From Sphingomonas sediminicola (lineage in GTDB: Bacteria > Pseudomonadota > Alphaproteobacteria > Sphingomonadales > Sphingomonadaceae), in NCBI RefSeq assembly GCF_014489515.1, contig NZ_CP060782.1:2513501-2577500 (forward strand): a stretch of DNA of 64,000 nucleotides, read 5' to 3'. Positions 43,976 to 55,179 of the stretch are shown here, one piece after another. The notes below the pieces were generated by a model. That model did not search any database, had not been told where the DNA came from, and was given only the letters and a program-made list of their open reading frames with translations. A program made the position numbers and the translations under genes. How positions within the stretch are numbered: position 1 is the first letter of the stretch; each line of letters begins with the position of its first letter.

Positions 43976-46154
43976 TTACCCAACAATTGAAAGGTCGCGC
44001 TTGTAGGTGGGGTCGCCGTAGCCCATGCGATCCAGCCGTGCGGCCAGGCCTCCCGCCTCTTCCCGTCGGCCCAATCCTTTCAGGATCACGACCTTGCGGG
44101 CGATCAGTGCCGGCCTGTCGGACGCTTCCGCGGGCCATGACCGCAATGCACTCGCAAATGCGTCGCGAGCTCCTGCCCGATCCCCGGACGAGCTTTGGAC
44201 CAGGCCCCGCAAGAGGTAGGCATTGGCTAGGACAAGCCGCGCGTCGCTCGAAGGCGATCTCGCGAGTTCGCCTTGCGCAAGTCCGTTCAGCTGGCCGGAG
44301 AGCTCCTGCGCCTCCGCCAGCGCGCCTCGCCCAACGGCCGCGCGAATCTTTGTTTCGAGGCACATGCTCCTCAGATCCATGCGCCAGAGAACAACCGTTG
44401 AATCTTTTGAAACGAGCCTGTCCGCGGAATCACAACCGGATCGAACAAGCGCGGACGCTTCGTCGACGTTTCGCGCCGCCAAATCGAACTTGGCGAGCTC
44501 GAGCTTCGAATAAGCGGTCATCGCCGCCCAGTCCGTATTTGCCGGCTCAGCTTTCAGGAGAGCGTCGCCAATGTTCACCGAAGTGCGCATTTGCTGGATG
44601 CCGGCAGCTAGGTTTCCTCGAACGGCGTTCAACCGACCCGCCGCGCGGTACGCAACGACGGCTTGACGGCGATACTCCGCGTCACTGTTCGGATTGGTGA
44701 TGAGGGGCTGGAGTAGTACGATCTGGCGTTCCCGCTGCGCGAGGCCGTCGTCGAGCCGGCCCTCCTTCTCTCGCGCGTCGCCGAGCCACGCCAGGACCTC
44801 AATCAGCGCCTTGCGGTACTGCGCATTGTCCGGAGCGCTCGCGGCCAGCTTTTCGCGGTCGGATAGCGAGTTCTCGAACACCGATGCCGCTTCGGAATAC
44901 CGACCCGATTCCATCAGCAGGATTCCGAGATTGGTATCGGCGTAAATACCTTCCATTTGCCAGGTCGGGTTCGAAGGGTCGGTCGCGATCAACCGCTGCG
45001 CCAACGCCTTGTAGTTGCGCATCGCCGCTTCAGCTTCGTTCGTCATGCCCCGCAGGCGGGCAACGTCCCCACGTAGAAGACGTTTTGCGCGTGTTCATAA
45101 ATTCGCTGCGGATCGTTGGGCGATCGACGCAAGGCTTCGGCGGTGCCTGCCAAGGCTTCACGGTAGCGCTGGAAGGCTCCATCCACGTCCCCCGGCTGCT
45201 TGCGATCTGTCCCATCAGGGTCAGCGCCCTCGACCGTTGGGTCAGGCTTTCGTCGCTTAAGCTCGTTGTGTCCTGGTGCCGGTAATAATCGAGCGCGCGC
45301 GCCCCGACGCTGTCAAGGACATCGAGACGGCCCAGTGGCTCCAGTTTGTTCTTCAGATCCCCGAGCATGAAGCCGATAAGACCTTCGGCTTGCCTTCGTT
45401 GATCGCGAGCAGCGTCGCGTGCCTGGATAGCGGTGTAAGCAAGTCCGCTCGTCACCACCATTCCCGCGAGGGATGCGGCAGCCAGCAAGGCTAGCCTTTT
45501 CTGCCGCCGGACTTCGTCGCGACGGATGAGATCGTCGAGGCCGACGCCCAGCATTCCTGCGACGAGCTTGAGCAATCCCAGGCGTCTGACTTCGGCATCG
45601 CCGCGAAGGTCGGCTGCCAGTGGCTCGGCTCGCTTCGGCGTCGGACGTCCACGTCGATCGTACCGGAACCGGAGCGCCCTCGGCAGGCATTCTTCCTGCT
45701 CCCTGCCCGGATGCTCGGATGCAAAGGGCTCGCCGGCCACGATCGCGGCGAGGACGCAGCCTTCGGGGTGCACGCGCTTGAAGGCCTCGATCTCGGCATT
45801 GGTCCATTTGGAATCAGCCGCCGCCGGCGAGCAGATTACGATCAGGAAGCGCGACGTCGAGAGCGCGGCACGAATCTCGTGGCCCAAGTCATCCGACGCA
45901 GGAAGCTCCCTTAGGTCGCGGAAGATCGGGGTGAGCCTTCGAGGTACGGAACCGTGATCGGTGACGCGGCCGACCAGATGGCCGGGCACGCGGAACTTCT
46001 CGAGCTCATCATGGAGCCAGCGCGCTGTCGGCTCGTCGCGGTGGCTGTAGCTGAGGAATGCGAAATAGTGCTTCGAGCCACCGGCGAAGGGCGTCGCCGA
46101 AGCTGCATCCCGGTCGGGATGAATCCACTCAGACGGCCGGGCAAGTAACGTCAT
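43976..46154 (-). CDS. TIR domain - TM - TPR protein, two frameshifts
   Basis: About 725 aa when two shifts at CCCCC 45189-45193 and CCCC 45067-45070 are joined. Residues about 28-150 form a TIR domain (YFAFLSYSHRDEPTARWLHD; IFRDLRELPASDDLG; RFLIVICSPAAADSKWTNAE), with the Glu after SKWTNA in the catalytic position of bacterial TIR NADases. A membrane helix follows (LALLAAASLAGMVVTSGLAY), then TPR-like repeats (ATLMGQ… ALAQRLIATDPSNPTWQ, NLGILLMESGRYSEAASVFE, LANAYLLRGLVQSSSGDRAG). Starts 110 bp from the divergent ispG. Confidence 0.8.
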
Positions 46155-46263
46155 CGCTGCCCTCGCAACTCCGCTAAATCGCTTACCATTTCCGCGAATT
46201 TAACGCGAATCAGTCCTCGGACCTCGCTTGGCCGTAGCGGCGGCAGGCCCTATATGCGCCGCC

Positions 46264-47397
46264 ATGTCCTCAATTCGCCCGTGGCGAGATATCGCGCGCC
46301 GCAAGTCGCGTCAGATCATGGTCGGCTCCGTTCCGGTGGGCGGAGATGCGCCCGTAACCGTTCAGACAATGACCAACACGCCGACTGCTGATGCGGGCGC
46401 CACGATCGATCAGATCCGACGCTGCGAGGATGCAGGCGTGGATATTATTCGCGTCTCCTGCCCCGACCAGGACAGCACGGCGGCCTTGAAGGAGATCGTC
46501 CGCGCGGCGAACGTCCCGATCGTTGCGGACATCCATTTCCACTACAAGCGCGCGCTCGAAGCGGCGGACGCCGGAGCGGCCTGCCTGCGAATCAATCCCG
46601 GCAACATCGGTTCTGAAGACCGTGTTAAGGAAGTGATTGCGGCGGCTCGCGCCAACGGCTGCGCGATCCGCATTGGCGTGAACGCCGGAAGCCTCGAGAA
46701 GGACCTTCTCGAAAAGTATGGCGAACCGTGCCCCGAGGCCCTCGTTGAGAGCGCGCTCGACCACATCCGAATTCTCGAGGATCACGACTTCCGAGAGTAC
46801 AAGGTCGCGGTCAAAGCGTCCGACGTCTTCCTCGCGGTCGCTGCGTATCATGCGCTAGCAGACGCAGTGGATTGTCCATTGCACCTCGGCATTACGGAAG
46901 CCGGCGGGTTGATCGGTGGCACCGTGAAGTCATCGATCGGCATCGGCTCTTTGCTTTGGGCAGGGATCGGCGACACGATCCGCGTATCCCTTTCCGCCGA
47001 GCCGGAGGAAGAAGTTCGCGTCGGCTACGAGATCCTGAAGGCGCTCGGCATCCGCAATCGCGGCGTTCGTGTTGTCTCCTGCCCAAGCTGCGCGCGGCAG
47101 GGCTTCGACGTGATCCGCACGGTCCAGACGCTGGAGGAAAGGCTCCAGCATATCCGCACGCCCATGTCGCTCTCGGTGCTAGGATGCGTCGTCAACGGTC
47201 CAGGGGAAGCCCGCGAGACCGACATCGGCATCACTGGTGGCGGCCAGGGCAAGCACATGGTCTTCCTGTCGGGAGTCACCGACCATCATGTTCGCGACGA
47301 GGACATGATCGAGCACATCGTGAAGCTGGTCGAGGCCAAGGCCGCGGAAATCGAGGCGGCGTCCGCAAGCGACGAGACTCTCGACGCAGCCGAGTAA
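46264..47397 (+). CDS. ispG: 4-hydroxy-3-methylbut-2-enyl-diphosphate synthase (flavodoxin) IspG
   Basis: 377 aa from [20 protein letters not shown]; the upstream start at 46228 adds residues without homology. TIM-barrel motifs [16 protein letters not shown] and [10 protein letters not shown], and the 4Fe-4S ligands in [13 protein letters not shown] and [11 protein letters not shown] (C-x2-C ... C with Glu). It catalyses the penultimate step of the MEP isoprenoid pathway, essential in these bacteria. Confidence 0.96.
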   Translation: MSSIRPWRDIARRKSRQIMVGSVPVGGDAPVTVQTMTNTPTADAGATIDQIRRCEDAGVDIIRVSCPDQDSTAALKEIVRAANVPIVADIHFHYKRALEAADAGAACLRINPGNIGSEDRVKEVIAAARANGCAIRIGVNAGSLEKDLLEKYGEPCPEALVESALDHIRILEDHDFREYKVAVKASDVFLAVAAYHALADAVDCPLHLGITEAGGLIGGTVKSSIGIGSLLWAGIGDTIRVSLSAEPEEEVRVGYEILKALGIRNRGVRVVSCPSCARQGFDVIRTVQTLEERLQHIRTPMSLSVLGCVVNGPGEARETDIGITGGGQGKHMVFLSGVTDHHVRDEDMIEHIVKLVEAKAAEIEAASASDETLDAAE

Positions 47398-47438
47398 AGT
47401 TCAGCCTTTTTTCACCTTGTTGGGCGCATTGTCGCGCC

Positions 47439-47567
47439 GTGGCCAAGCTGTTGTTCATTCTGATTTTGGGCGGAGCGCTCGCCGGCACCATGGAGCCGTC
47501 GGAGCCGCCGCTGCTGATCGATGATGCCTCGCAGCCCGCACCGTCTTCGCCTGACGCAGACCTGTAA
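47439..47567 (+). CDS. Small hypothetical protein with hydrophobic N-terminus
   Basis: 42 aa from a GTG (MAKLLFILILGGALAGTMEP), one hydrophobic helix followed by an acidic proline-rich tail (SEPPLLIDDASQPAPSSPDA). Could be a small exported or membrane-tethered protein. No ribosome site of note, so this is a low-confidence call. Confidence 0.35.
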   Translation: MAKLLFILILGGALAGTMEPSEPPLLIDDASQPAPSSPDADL

Positions 47568-47629
47568 TCACCACAGCATCTTCGCGAGTTTAAGCAATTG
47601 CTGACGAGTTGCGCTTAAATTGCAGCTCA

Positions 47630-48106
47630 ATGTACCGAGCTCTCTTTGCGTTCATTGCTGTCGGAACCGTGATCGGCCTCGCCGTGCCGACGTCCAAGCG
47701 CCCGCCAGCCGCACCGGCCTCCGTTCCGCAGAATGACGGCCAAGCCCGTGAGACCGTCCTCGAGCGCGAAAGCAACGGGCATTTCTACGTCCACGCGAAA
47801 GTGAACGGCGAACTCGTCCGCTTCCTGGTCGACACCGGCGCAAGCGGTGTCGCCCTCACCGTTGAAGACGCCCAGCGCATCGGCATTCCCGTCAATCCGG
47901 CCGAATTCGAATATATTGGCGAGGGCGCTTCGGGCCCGATTCGCGGCAAGCCGATCATGCTGCACGAGGTCGATGTGGACGGGAAAAAGGTGACCGATGT
48001 CCGCGGGGCAATCCTCGAGGGTTCGGAGCTGTCGCTTCTCGGCCAGTCCTATCTGTCGCGGATGGGCGAGGTGCAGATGCGCGGCGATTATATGGTGCTG
48101 CGCTAG
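47630..48106 (+). CDS. Retropepsin-like aspartic protease, membrane-anchored (TIGR02281 type)
   Basis: 158 aa from MYRALFAFIAVGTVIGLAV, an N-terminal membrane anchor. The single active-site motif FLVDTGASGVALT near residue 68, the hydrophobic-hydrophobic-Gly motif (LSLLGQSYLSRM) and length match the bacterial clan AA proteins that dimerise like retropepsins. Periplasmic location inferred. Function unknown in most species. A TTG start at 47609 would add 7 residues. Confidence 0.85.
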   Translation: MYRALFAFIAVGTVIGLAVPTSKRPPAAPASVPQNDGQARETVLERESNGHFYVHAKVNGELVRFLVDTGASGVALTVEDAQRIGIPVNPAEFEYIGEGASGPIRGKPIMLHEVDVDGKKVTDVRGAILEGSELSLLGQSYLSRMGEVQMRGDYMVLR

Positions 48107-48132
48107 CCGACGCTCATGGCTAAGGGCGGTGC

Positions 48133-49038
48133 GTGAATCGCGTCGCCCAACATCCCGTCCAGGCCTTTCTCGCGGCGCTAGCCGCAGTCGGCATCCTGTC
48201 GGTCATGGACGCTGTGATGAAGGCGCTGGTGCTGGCGATAGGGATCTACGCTGTCAGCATCTGGCGGTCGGTCGTCGGCTTCATTCTTTCAGGGAGCCTC
48301 TACCTCCCGCGCCGCCTTCCATGGCCGAGTCGGTCGACGCTCAGGATCCACGTTGCGCGAGGCTTGATCGTTACCGTTATGGCGTTCCTCTTCTTCTGGG
48401 GAATCGGCCGGGTGCCGCTCGCCCAAGCCATCGCCCTGACGTTTATCGCTCCGCTAATCGCACTCATGCTCGCGGCGCTCTTCCTGCACGAGAAAATCGG
48501 CGGACGATCCATCGGCGGCTCGGTTGCGGCCTTTGCCGGGGTTCTCGTTATTGTCTTGGGGCAAGCGCGGGCCGAGCTTGGTCCCGACGTCCTGATGGGT
48601 AGCGTCGCCATCATTGGCTCCGCGCTTTGCTATGCCTGCAACATCGTCTTGATGCGGCATCAGGCGCTGGCGGCCAAGCCGCTCGAGATCACCTTCTTCC
48701 AGTCGCTGACCGTTCTGGTCCTATGGCTGGCGGTCATTCCGTTCGCGGGCCTGCCGGACTGGCCATCGGACTATTGGTGGACGTGGATCGTCATTGCTGC
48801 GGCTATGTCGACGGCCGGCGCCATGCTCTTTGCCTGGGGTTATGCGCGTGCCGAGGCGAGCTACCTCGCAGTGACCGAATATAGCGCATTCCTATGGGCC
48901 GCTGCGCTCGGCTGGATCGTCTTCCAAGAACCGGTCTCTCTCTACACCGTTGCGGGTGCCGGCATGATCGTCGGAGGATGTATCATTGCCGCCCGGAGCA
49001 AGATTGCTGCGCCGGGTGAAGTGGAGGTCGCGACCTAG
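48133..49038 (+). CDS. DMT superfamily transporter (EamA)
   Basis: 301 aa, ten predicted helices in two EamA repeats: first about residues 10-145 (FLAALAAVGILSVMDAVMKA, PLAQAIALTFIAPLIALMLA), second 155-290 (GSVAIIGSALCYACNIVLM, ASYLAVTEYSAFLWAAALGW). Exporters of metabolites or amino acids in general; substrate unknown. It ends with a 4-bp overlap with the convergent DUF1345 gene. Confidence 0.88.
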   Translation: MNRVAQHPVQAFLAALAAVGILSVMDAVMKALVLAIGIYAVSIWRSVVGFILSGSLYLPRRLPWPSRSTLRIHVARGLIVTVMAFLFFWGIGRVPLAQAIALTFIAPLIALMLAALFLHEKIGGRSIGGSVAAFAGVLVIVLGQARAELGPDVLMGSVAIIGSALCYACNIVLMRHQALAAKPLEITFFQSLTVLVLWLAVIPFAGLPDWPSDYWWTWIVIAAAMSTAGAMLFAWGYARAEASYLAVTEYSAFLWAAALGWIVFQEPVSLYTVAGAGMIVGGCIIAARSKIAAPGEVEVAT

Positions 49039-49681
49039 CGGGATCCGAGTATGTTCACCGTCAACGCAAGCACACCAAGATTGAAGAAGAAGCCGACCAC
49101 GCAATGGACGGTGACGACCTTGCGGATGTGTGGTGACGTGATCGCCACGTCGCTGGTTTGGACCGCAACACCAAGCGTAAAGGCAAAATAGGCGAAGTCC
49201 GCCATCAGCGGTTCGCGCATCTTGGGAAACTCGAGGCCGGCACAATCGCGGCCGCCATCGTCTGCCGTGTAATAGAGATGAGCATAGTGAAGCGCGTAGA
49301 CTGCGTTGGCGAACGTCCAGACCAGAATGAGGCTGACGGTGACGATGAACTTGTCGAGGCTCGAGATCTTCCCGCCTTGAGCGAGCTCGCCGACGAGCAC
49401 GGCCAGGATCATGATGGTGAGCACAAAACTGAGGATGAGCAGGATTGCGCGGTTGGCGTCGTTGTGGGCTGCTTCCTGGCGGATGCGCTTCGCGTCAAAT
49501 CGGAACGTCGGCGCGTAGGAAGCAAGGAAAGCGATTGCGGCGACGTCGAACCCGATCAGCAGACCTCGCGAAAGCACTGCGCCCGCCCGATCGCAACGAT
49601 CCAGGCGGCGATCAGGATCGCGAAGAACAAGAGGAAACGCCACGGGGCGATACGATTGATATTCATGCCACTGCTCGCCAT
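49035..49681 (-). CDS. DUF1345 membrane protein, one frameshift
   Basis: About 215 aa from MASSGMNINRIAPWRFLLFF after joining a shift at the GGGCGGGCG tract (49581-49588). Helices: FFAILIAAWIVAIGRA, LIGFDVAAIAFLASYA, LLILSFVLTIMILAVLVGEL, KFIVTVSLILVWTFANAVYA and MADFAYFAFTLGVAVQTSDV, the last being a hallmark of DUF1345 proteins. Unknown function. A second ATG at 49666 (MNINRIA) is possible. Divergent from the SMR gene. Confidence 0.78.
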
Positions 49682-49710
49682 GAGCGCAGAACCTACAATC
49701 GGCAAGTTGG

Positions 49711-50040
49711 TTGCGGAGGCGAAACATAGCCTGGTTCTGGCTCATTCTGGGAGGCGTATTCGAAGTCGGCTTCACGACGTCGCTGCGTTTCGTCGATGGC
49801 TTCAGGAATGCTCCGTGGACGATCGCCTTTCTCGCTTCGGTCGCAATCAGCATGGGCTTGCTGGAGCTTGCGTCCCGCTCGATCCCGATGGGAACGGCCT
49901 ATGCGGTCTGGGGCGGGATCGGCGCGGTCGGCACGGTGATCGTCGGCATCCTCTGGTTCGGCGAGCCTGCGGCGACCGTCCGCATATTGCTGATCTTCGC
50001 AATCGTGGCGGCGATTGCGGGCTTGAAGCTCACCGCCTAA
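49711..50040 (+). CDS. SMR-family transporter (SugE/Gdx-like)
   Basis: 109 aa from a TTG at 49711. Four helices with the conserved membrane Glu in [20 protein letters not shown] (Glu near residue 17), and the [20 protein letters not shown] helix 3 of small multidrug resistance proteins. The helix-1 pattern and GTAYAVW are close to Gdx/SugE guanidinium exporters rather than EmrE. No guanidine riboswitch is apparent upstream in the short leader. Confidence 0.8.
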   Translation: MRRRNIAWFWLILGGVFEVGFTTSLRFVDGFRNAPWTIAFLASVAISMGLLELASRSIPMGTAYAVWGGIGAVGTVIVGILWFGEPAATVRILLIFAIVAAIAGLKLTA

Positions 50041-50050
50041 GTCCCCCGCA

Positions 50051-51285
50051 ATGACGACGCCCCAGCCCGTTCGCGGGACCCAGAGCTTGCTAGGAGAAGA
50101 GGCCGACCGCTTCCACGCAGTGGTCGACGCGTTCGATCGCGTCCGCCGCCTGTTCGGCTTCAGGCGCGTCGAGGTTCCGGTGATCGAGCAGACCGCCGTC
50201 TTCGCTCGCACGATCGGCGAGACCACCGACGTCGTGTCCAAGGAAATGTATTCGTTCGAGGATCGCGGCGGCGAGCTGATCACCCTGCGTCCGGAGTTCA
50301 CGGCGGGCATCTGTCGGGCCTATCTCAGCGAGGGTTGGCAGCAGTTCGCGCCGCTGAAGCTCGCGGTGCACGGACCGGCCTTTCGTTATGAGCGTCCACA
50401 GAAGGGCCGCTTCCGCCAGTTCCACCAGCTCGACGCCGAAGTGATTGGGGCAGGCGAGGCCGCTGCGGATGTCGAACTGCTGTCGCTCGGCGACCAGCTA
50501 TTGCGCGAACTCGGCATCCACGAAGGCGTGACGCTTCAGCTCAACACGCTTGGGGATGCGGAGACGCGCGATGCCTGGCGGTCGGCTTTGATTGAGTATT
50601 TCGAAGCGCATCGCGATTCGTTGTCCGAGGACAGCCTGGCCCGGCTCGAGCGCAACCCACTCCGTATTCTCGACACGAAAGATCCGAAGGAACGCCCGAT
50701 CGCGGACGCCGCGCCTTCGATCGACGATTATCTGACCGGTGAGGCTTCCGATTTCTTTGGGCAGGTGACGGCCGGCCTCGATGCGGCGGGTGTGAAGTGG
50801 GTAAGAAACTCGCACCTCGTTCGCGGGCTGGACTATTACCGTCACACGGCTTTCGAGTTCGTCACCGACCGGCTTGGAGCGCAGGGGACGGTGATCGCCG
50901 GCGGCCGCTATGACGGCCTAATCGAGGCGCTCGGCGGTCCGCATACGCCAGCCGTCGGCTGGGCGGCCGGAATTGAGCGGCTGGGCATGATGATCGATGC
51001 GCCCAAGCCGGAAGCGGCGACCGTGGCGGTCGTGCCGCTCGGCGATAAGGCCGAGGCTGCGGCGCAAGGAATCGTGGCAGGACTTCGCCGCGAGGGCATC
51101 GCCGCCGACATGGCCTATCGCGGCAACATGAAAAAGCGGCTGAGCCGCGCGAACGCGTCGGGCGCTAAATATGCGCTAATCCTTGGCGACAATGAGCTCG
51201 AGAGCGGAGAGGCGCAGCTCAAGGACCTCACAACTGGTGAGCAGCGAGCGGTATCGCTCGACCTGATCGGGGATGCGATCCGCAA

Positions 51286-51289
<4 letters not shown>
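50051..51289 (+). CDS. hisS: Histidine--tRNA ligase
   Basis: 412 aa. Class II synthetase: motif 1 region [20 protein letters not shown], motif 2 [20 protein letters not shown], histidine motifs [15 protein letters not shown] and [10 protein letters not shown], motif 3 [11 protein letters not shown], followed by the anticodon-binding C-terminal domain from about residue 320. Complete length and RGLDYY present, which argues for HisS rather than the HisZ paralogue. Its stop overlaps the prfA start by 4 bp. Confidence 0.95.
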
Positions 51290-52367
<1,078 letters not shown>

Positions 52368-52371
<4 letters not shown>

Positions 52372-53195
52372 CGACCATCCCCGAGCCCTCTCCCGGGCGA
52401 CCAACGAACTGGGACCAGTCAGCGACACGCCTCGCCTCGACGCCGAATTGCTGATGGCCGAGGCGCTCCACATCGACCGTGACAGGCTGATCCTGTCGCC
52501 GCCCCAGCGCGAAGCTCCCGACCGCTTTTTCCAGATGGTCGATCGGCGAAAGGTTGGGGAGCCTGTTGCCTACATCACCGGCCGGCGCGCCTTCTGGAAT
52601 ATCGAGCTGCACGTTGGGCCGGGGTGCTAATCCCGCGGCCGGACAGCGAGGTTCTGATCTCGTCTGCTCTCGAGCATTTCGAAGGCGCGGATGGGCCGAA
52701 GCGGATCCTCGATCTCGGCACGGGTCCCGGAACGCTTCTGTTGGCCGCCCTCGATCTTTGGCCCGGTGCGACCGGTCTGGGCGTCGACGTCTCGCGGCAG
52801 GCCATGTCCTATGCGGCGGCAAATGCGCGGCGGCTCGGGTTCGAGCCCAGGGTAGAGTTGATTGAAGGCGACTGGGCCAAGGGGATCAGCGAGAGGTTCG
52901 ACCTCATCCTCTGCAATCCGCCCTACGTCGCGGAAGATGCCGAACTTGGACCGGGAGTCCGTGAATATGAGCCGGACGAGGCACTTTTCGCGGGCAAGGA
53001 AGGCCTCGACGCCTATCGTGAATTGGCACCCCAGCTTCCTCGGCTGCTGAACAAAGGGGGCTCGCCGCCGTCGAGATCGGCCATGATCAGGCCGAGGCGG
53101 TGACGGGGCTTCTCGCTCGCGATGGGCTTTCCGCCCGGATCGCGAACGACCTCGCCGGCCGGGCAAGGGCGCTGCTGCTAACTTGGAGTGTTTAG
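52368..53195 (+). CDS. prmC: Peptide chain release factor N5-glutamine methyltransferase, three frameshifts
   Basis: About 276 aa when shifts at ~52379-52382 (CCCC), ~52621-52624 (GGGG) and ~53056-53061 (GGGGG) are joined. N-terminal [48 protein letters not shown] motif [10 protein letters not shown], then catalytic ILCNPPYVA, and [18 protein letters not shown] at the end. It methylates the GGQ Gln of RF1/RF2. GTG start overlaps the prfA stop. Three shifts in a gene needed for normal growth point to sequence errors. Confidence 0.88.
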
Positions 53196-53423
53196 AAATT
53201 CGCTTGGCATCCGCCTGTTCCGACACTACATCTAAGTCAGGACCGGGCTCGCTCCCTTGAGAGAAAGCTGAGCAGATCCCGCTCCACCCCGACGCAATCG
53301 GCCGTTCGCATCGTGTCCATGAGACACAGTTCGGAACGAGAGGGTCAGGCCCGGCACGTGGAATTCGTGCTGGTCTGGCAGTCTCAGGTGAAGGGGAAAG
53401 CTTCTTGTTAAGGAAGTAGGCAT

Positions 53424-54069
53424 TTGATCAATAATCGTCAGGGCGGCCGCAGGCGCGGTCGTGGGGTCAGAGGGGACAAAGCCTCGGGGACAACCCGGAG
53501 GTAACCGTCAGGACAACCGGCAGCGCGGAAACGCGGCGCAGCTGCTCGAAAAGTACAAGAGCATGGCGCGCGATTCGCAACTCGCCGGTGATCGCGTCCA
53601 GAGCGAGTATTACCTCCAGTTCGCGGAGCACTATTTCCGCGTGCTGAGCGAAAGCCGTGCCCGTTTCGAGGAACAGAATCCGCGTCGCCAGCGCGACGAC
53701 GAACTCGACGAGGACGACGGCGACGAAATGGAGACGTCCGGCGAAGACAATTCGGACATCGAGGAAGAGCAGGCCACGCGTCCAGAGCGCAACGACCGCC
53801 GCGACCGTGCCGAGCGCCCGGAGCGTCAGGAGCGCCAGCGCCGTTACTCGCGCAACGATCGTCCCCGCGACGAAGGCGATGAACGCAACGGCCTCGAGCG
53901 CGGCAATGGCGCCGACGAGCGGATTCCGATGGATGTTCTTCCGCCGGCGATCGGGCGCGAAGAAAGCGCGAATGACGAGGGTGAGGAGGAGGCCATTGAG
54001 GCCCGCCCCCGCCGTCGCGCGCGACGTCCCCGGTCCCAGGATGAAGGCGACATCGCTCCCGCCGCGTGA
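53424..54069 (+). CDS. DUF4167 protein, frameshifts in the N-terminal Gly/Arg tract
   Basis: About 215 aa from a TTG at 53424 (MINNRQGGRRRGRGG) with AAGGAAG upstream. The conserved block RGNAAQLLEKYKSMARDSQL, AGDRVQSEYYLQFAEHYFRV is the DUF4167 domain of alphaproteobacteria. The rest is highly charged and disordered (ERNDRRDRAERPERQ, GEEEAIEARPRRRARRPR). Probably RNA-associated; function unknown. Two shifts at GGGG tracts (53463 and 53486) break the start. The phoR gene overlaps the stop. Confidence 0.8.
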
Positions 54070-55097
54070 TCTTCACGCTCAACAGGGACAAGAGCCGAAA
54101 GCTCATTGAGGGCCTGACCGAGGCCGCAATCATCGTCCGCGGCGCTTCCGTCGTTATGAGCAATGCCGCGGCCCGCAACCTTCTCGGCATCGGGATCGAG
54201 GGCGTTGACGTTCGGCAGGTACTGCCGCATCCGGCGCTGATCGAGCGCCTTGTTCGGGGTGGGTTGACCGGGCCCGAAGAAATCGAAGCCGCGGGCTTCG
54301 GCGGGTCACGCCGCCACTGGCTCGCCCGAATCGCGCCGCTTGGGGACGGCGCAATACTCGTCCGCCTGATCGACCGAAGCGAAGCGCGTGCCGCCGAGCA
54401 GATGCGCGTCGATTTCGTCGCCAATGCGAGCCATGAGTTGCGGACGCCGCTGGCTACGCTGATCGGCTACACCGAGACCCTTCGTGAACATACCGGCGAA
54501 TTGGACGGCGAGACGCAAGGGCGGTTTCTGGCGATCGTTCACGAAGAGGCTCGCCGAATGCAGCGGGTCGTTGAAGACCTCATTTCCCTTTCCCGCATCG
54601 AGGCCGAAAAGTTCACGACCCCGACCGAGGCCGTAGATCTCGAGCAGTTGATCGAAGTAGCGGTCGAAAGCGCCAAGCGGATGGCCGACGAACGCGGGTC
54701 GGCGCTTCTCTGCAAGATAGAGCCTGGATTGCCTCCGGTTGCGGCCGATCGCGTGCAGATACTCCAGGTGCTGGACAACTTGATCACCAACGCGCTTCGG
54801 TACGGCGAACCAGGAACTCCGGTCGAGGTCTCGGCATCGCTCGAGGACGAAATGGTTCACCTCCGCATCGTCGATCAGGGCGAGGGAATCGCGCCGGAGC
54901 ACATCCAGCGACTGACCGAGCGATTCTACAGGGTCGACACGAGCCGCAGCCGGTCGCTCGGCGGGACGGGTCTCGGCCTTTCAATCGTCAAGCATATTGT
55001 CGAGCGACACCGAGGCCGCCTGACCATCGAGAGCGAGGTCGGGAAGGGCACGACCGTGCACGTCCTGCTGCCGGTTGCTGCGGGATCGCTGTCATAG
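54066..55097 (+). CDS. phoR: Phosphate regulon sensor histidine kinase PhoR
   Basis: 343 aa. A short PAS-like N-terminal part without membrane helices, HisKA H-box FVANASHELRTPLATLIGYT near residue 125, N-box ILQVLDNLITNALRYG near 235, G1/F/G2 boxes VDQGEGIAP, FYRVD, GGTGLGLSIVKHIV. Lacking the usual N-terminal membrane helices, it is a soluble PhoR and probably depends on the Pst/PhoU complex. It is the first kinase of the pst-pho cluster and its 3' end carries a Pho box. Confidence 0.92.
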   Translation: MIFTLNRDKSRKLIEGLTEAAIIVRGASVVMSNAAARNLLGIGIEGVDVRQVLPHPALIERLVRGGLTGPEEIEAAGFGGSRRHWLARIAPLGDGAILVRLIDRSEARAAEQMRVDFVANASHELRTPLATLIGYTETLREHTGELDGETQGRFLAIVHEEARRMQRVVEDLISLSRIEAEKFTTPTEAVDLEQLIEVAVESAKRMADERGSALLCKIEPGLPPVAADRVQILQVLDNLITNALRYGEPGTPVEVSASLEDEMVHLRIVDQGEGIAPEHIQRLTERFYRVDTSRSRSLGGTGLGLSIVKHIVERHRGRLTIESEVGKGTTVHVLLPVAAGSLS

Positions 55098-55106
55098 AAG
55101 TGTAAC
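55089..55106 (+). promoter_or_regulatory. Candidate Pho box upstream of pstS
   Basis: CTGTCAT, 4 bp, then GTGTAAC, the 7-4-7 organisation of alphaproteobacterial PhoB sites; first half exact, second 5 of 7. It overlaps the phoR stop codon and lies about 75 bp before the pstS start. Confidence 0.65.
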
Positions 55107-55179
55107 AGAAGAGTCGCGAAGAGGTCGCTGAACTGCCGCTAGGGCCGATTTCGAAATTGGCCCGAATGGGAGTTCGCAA

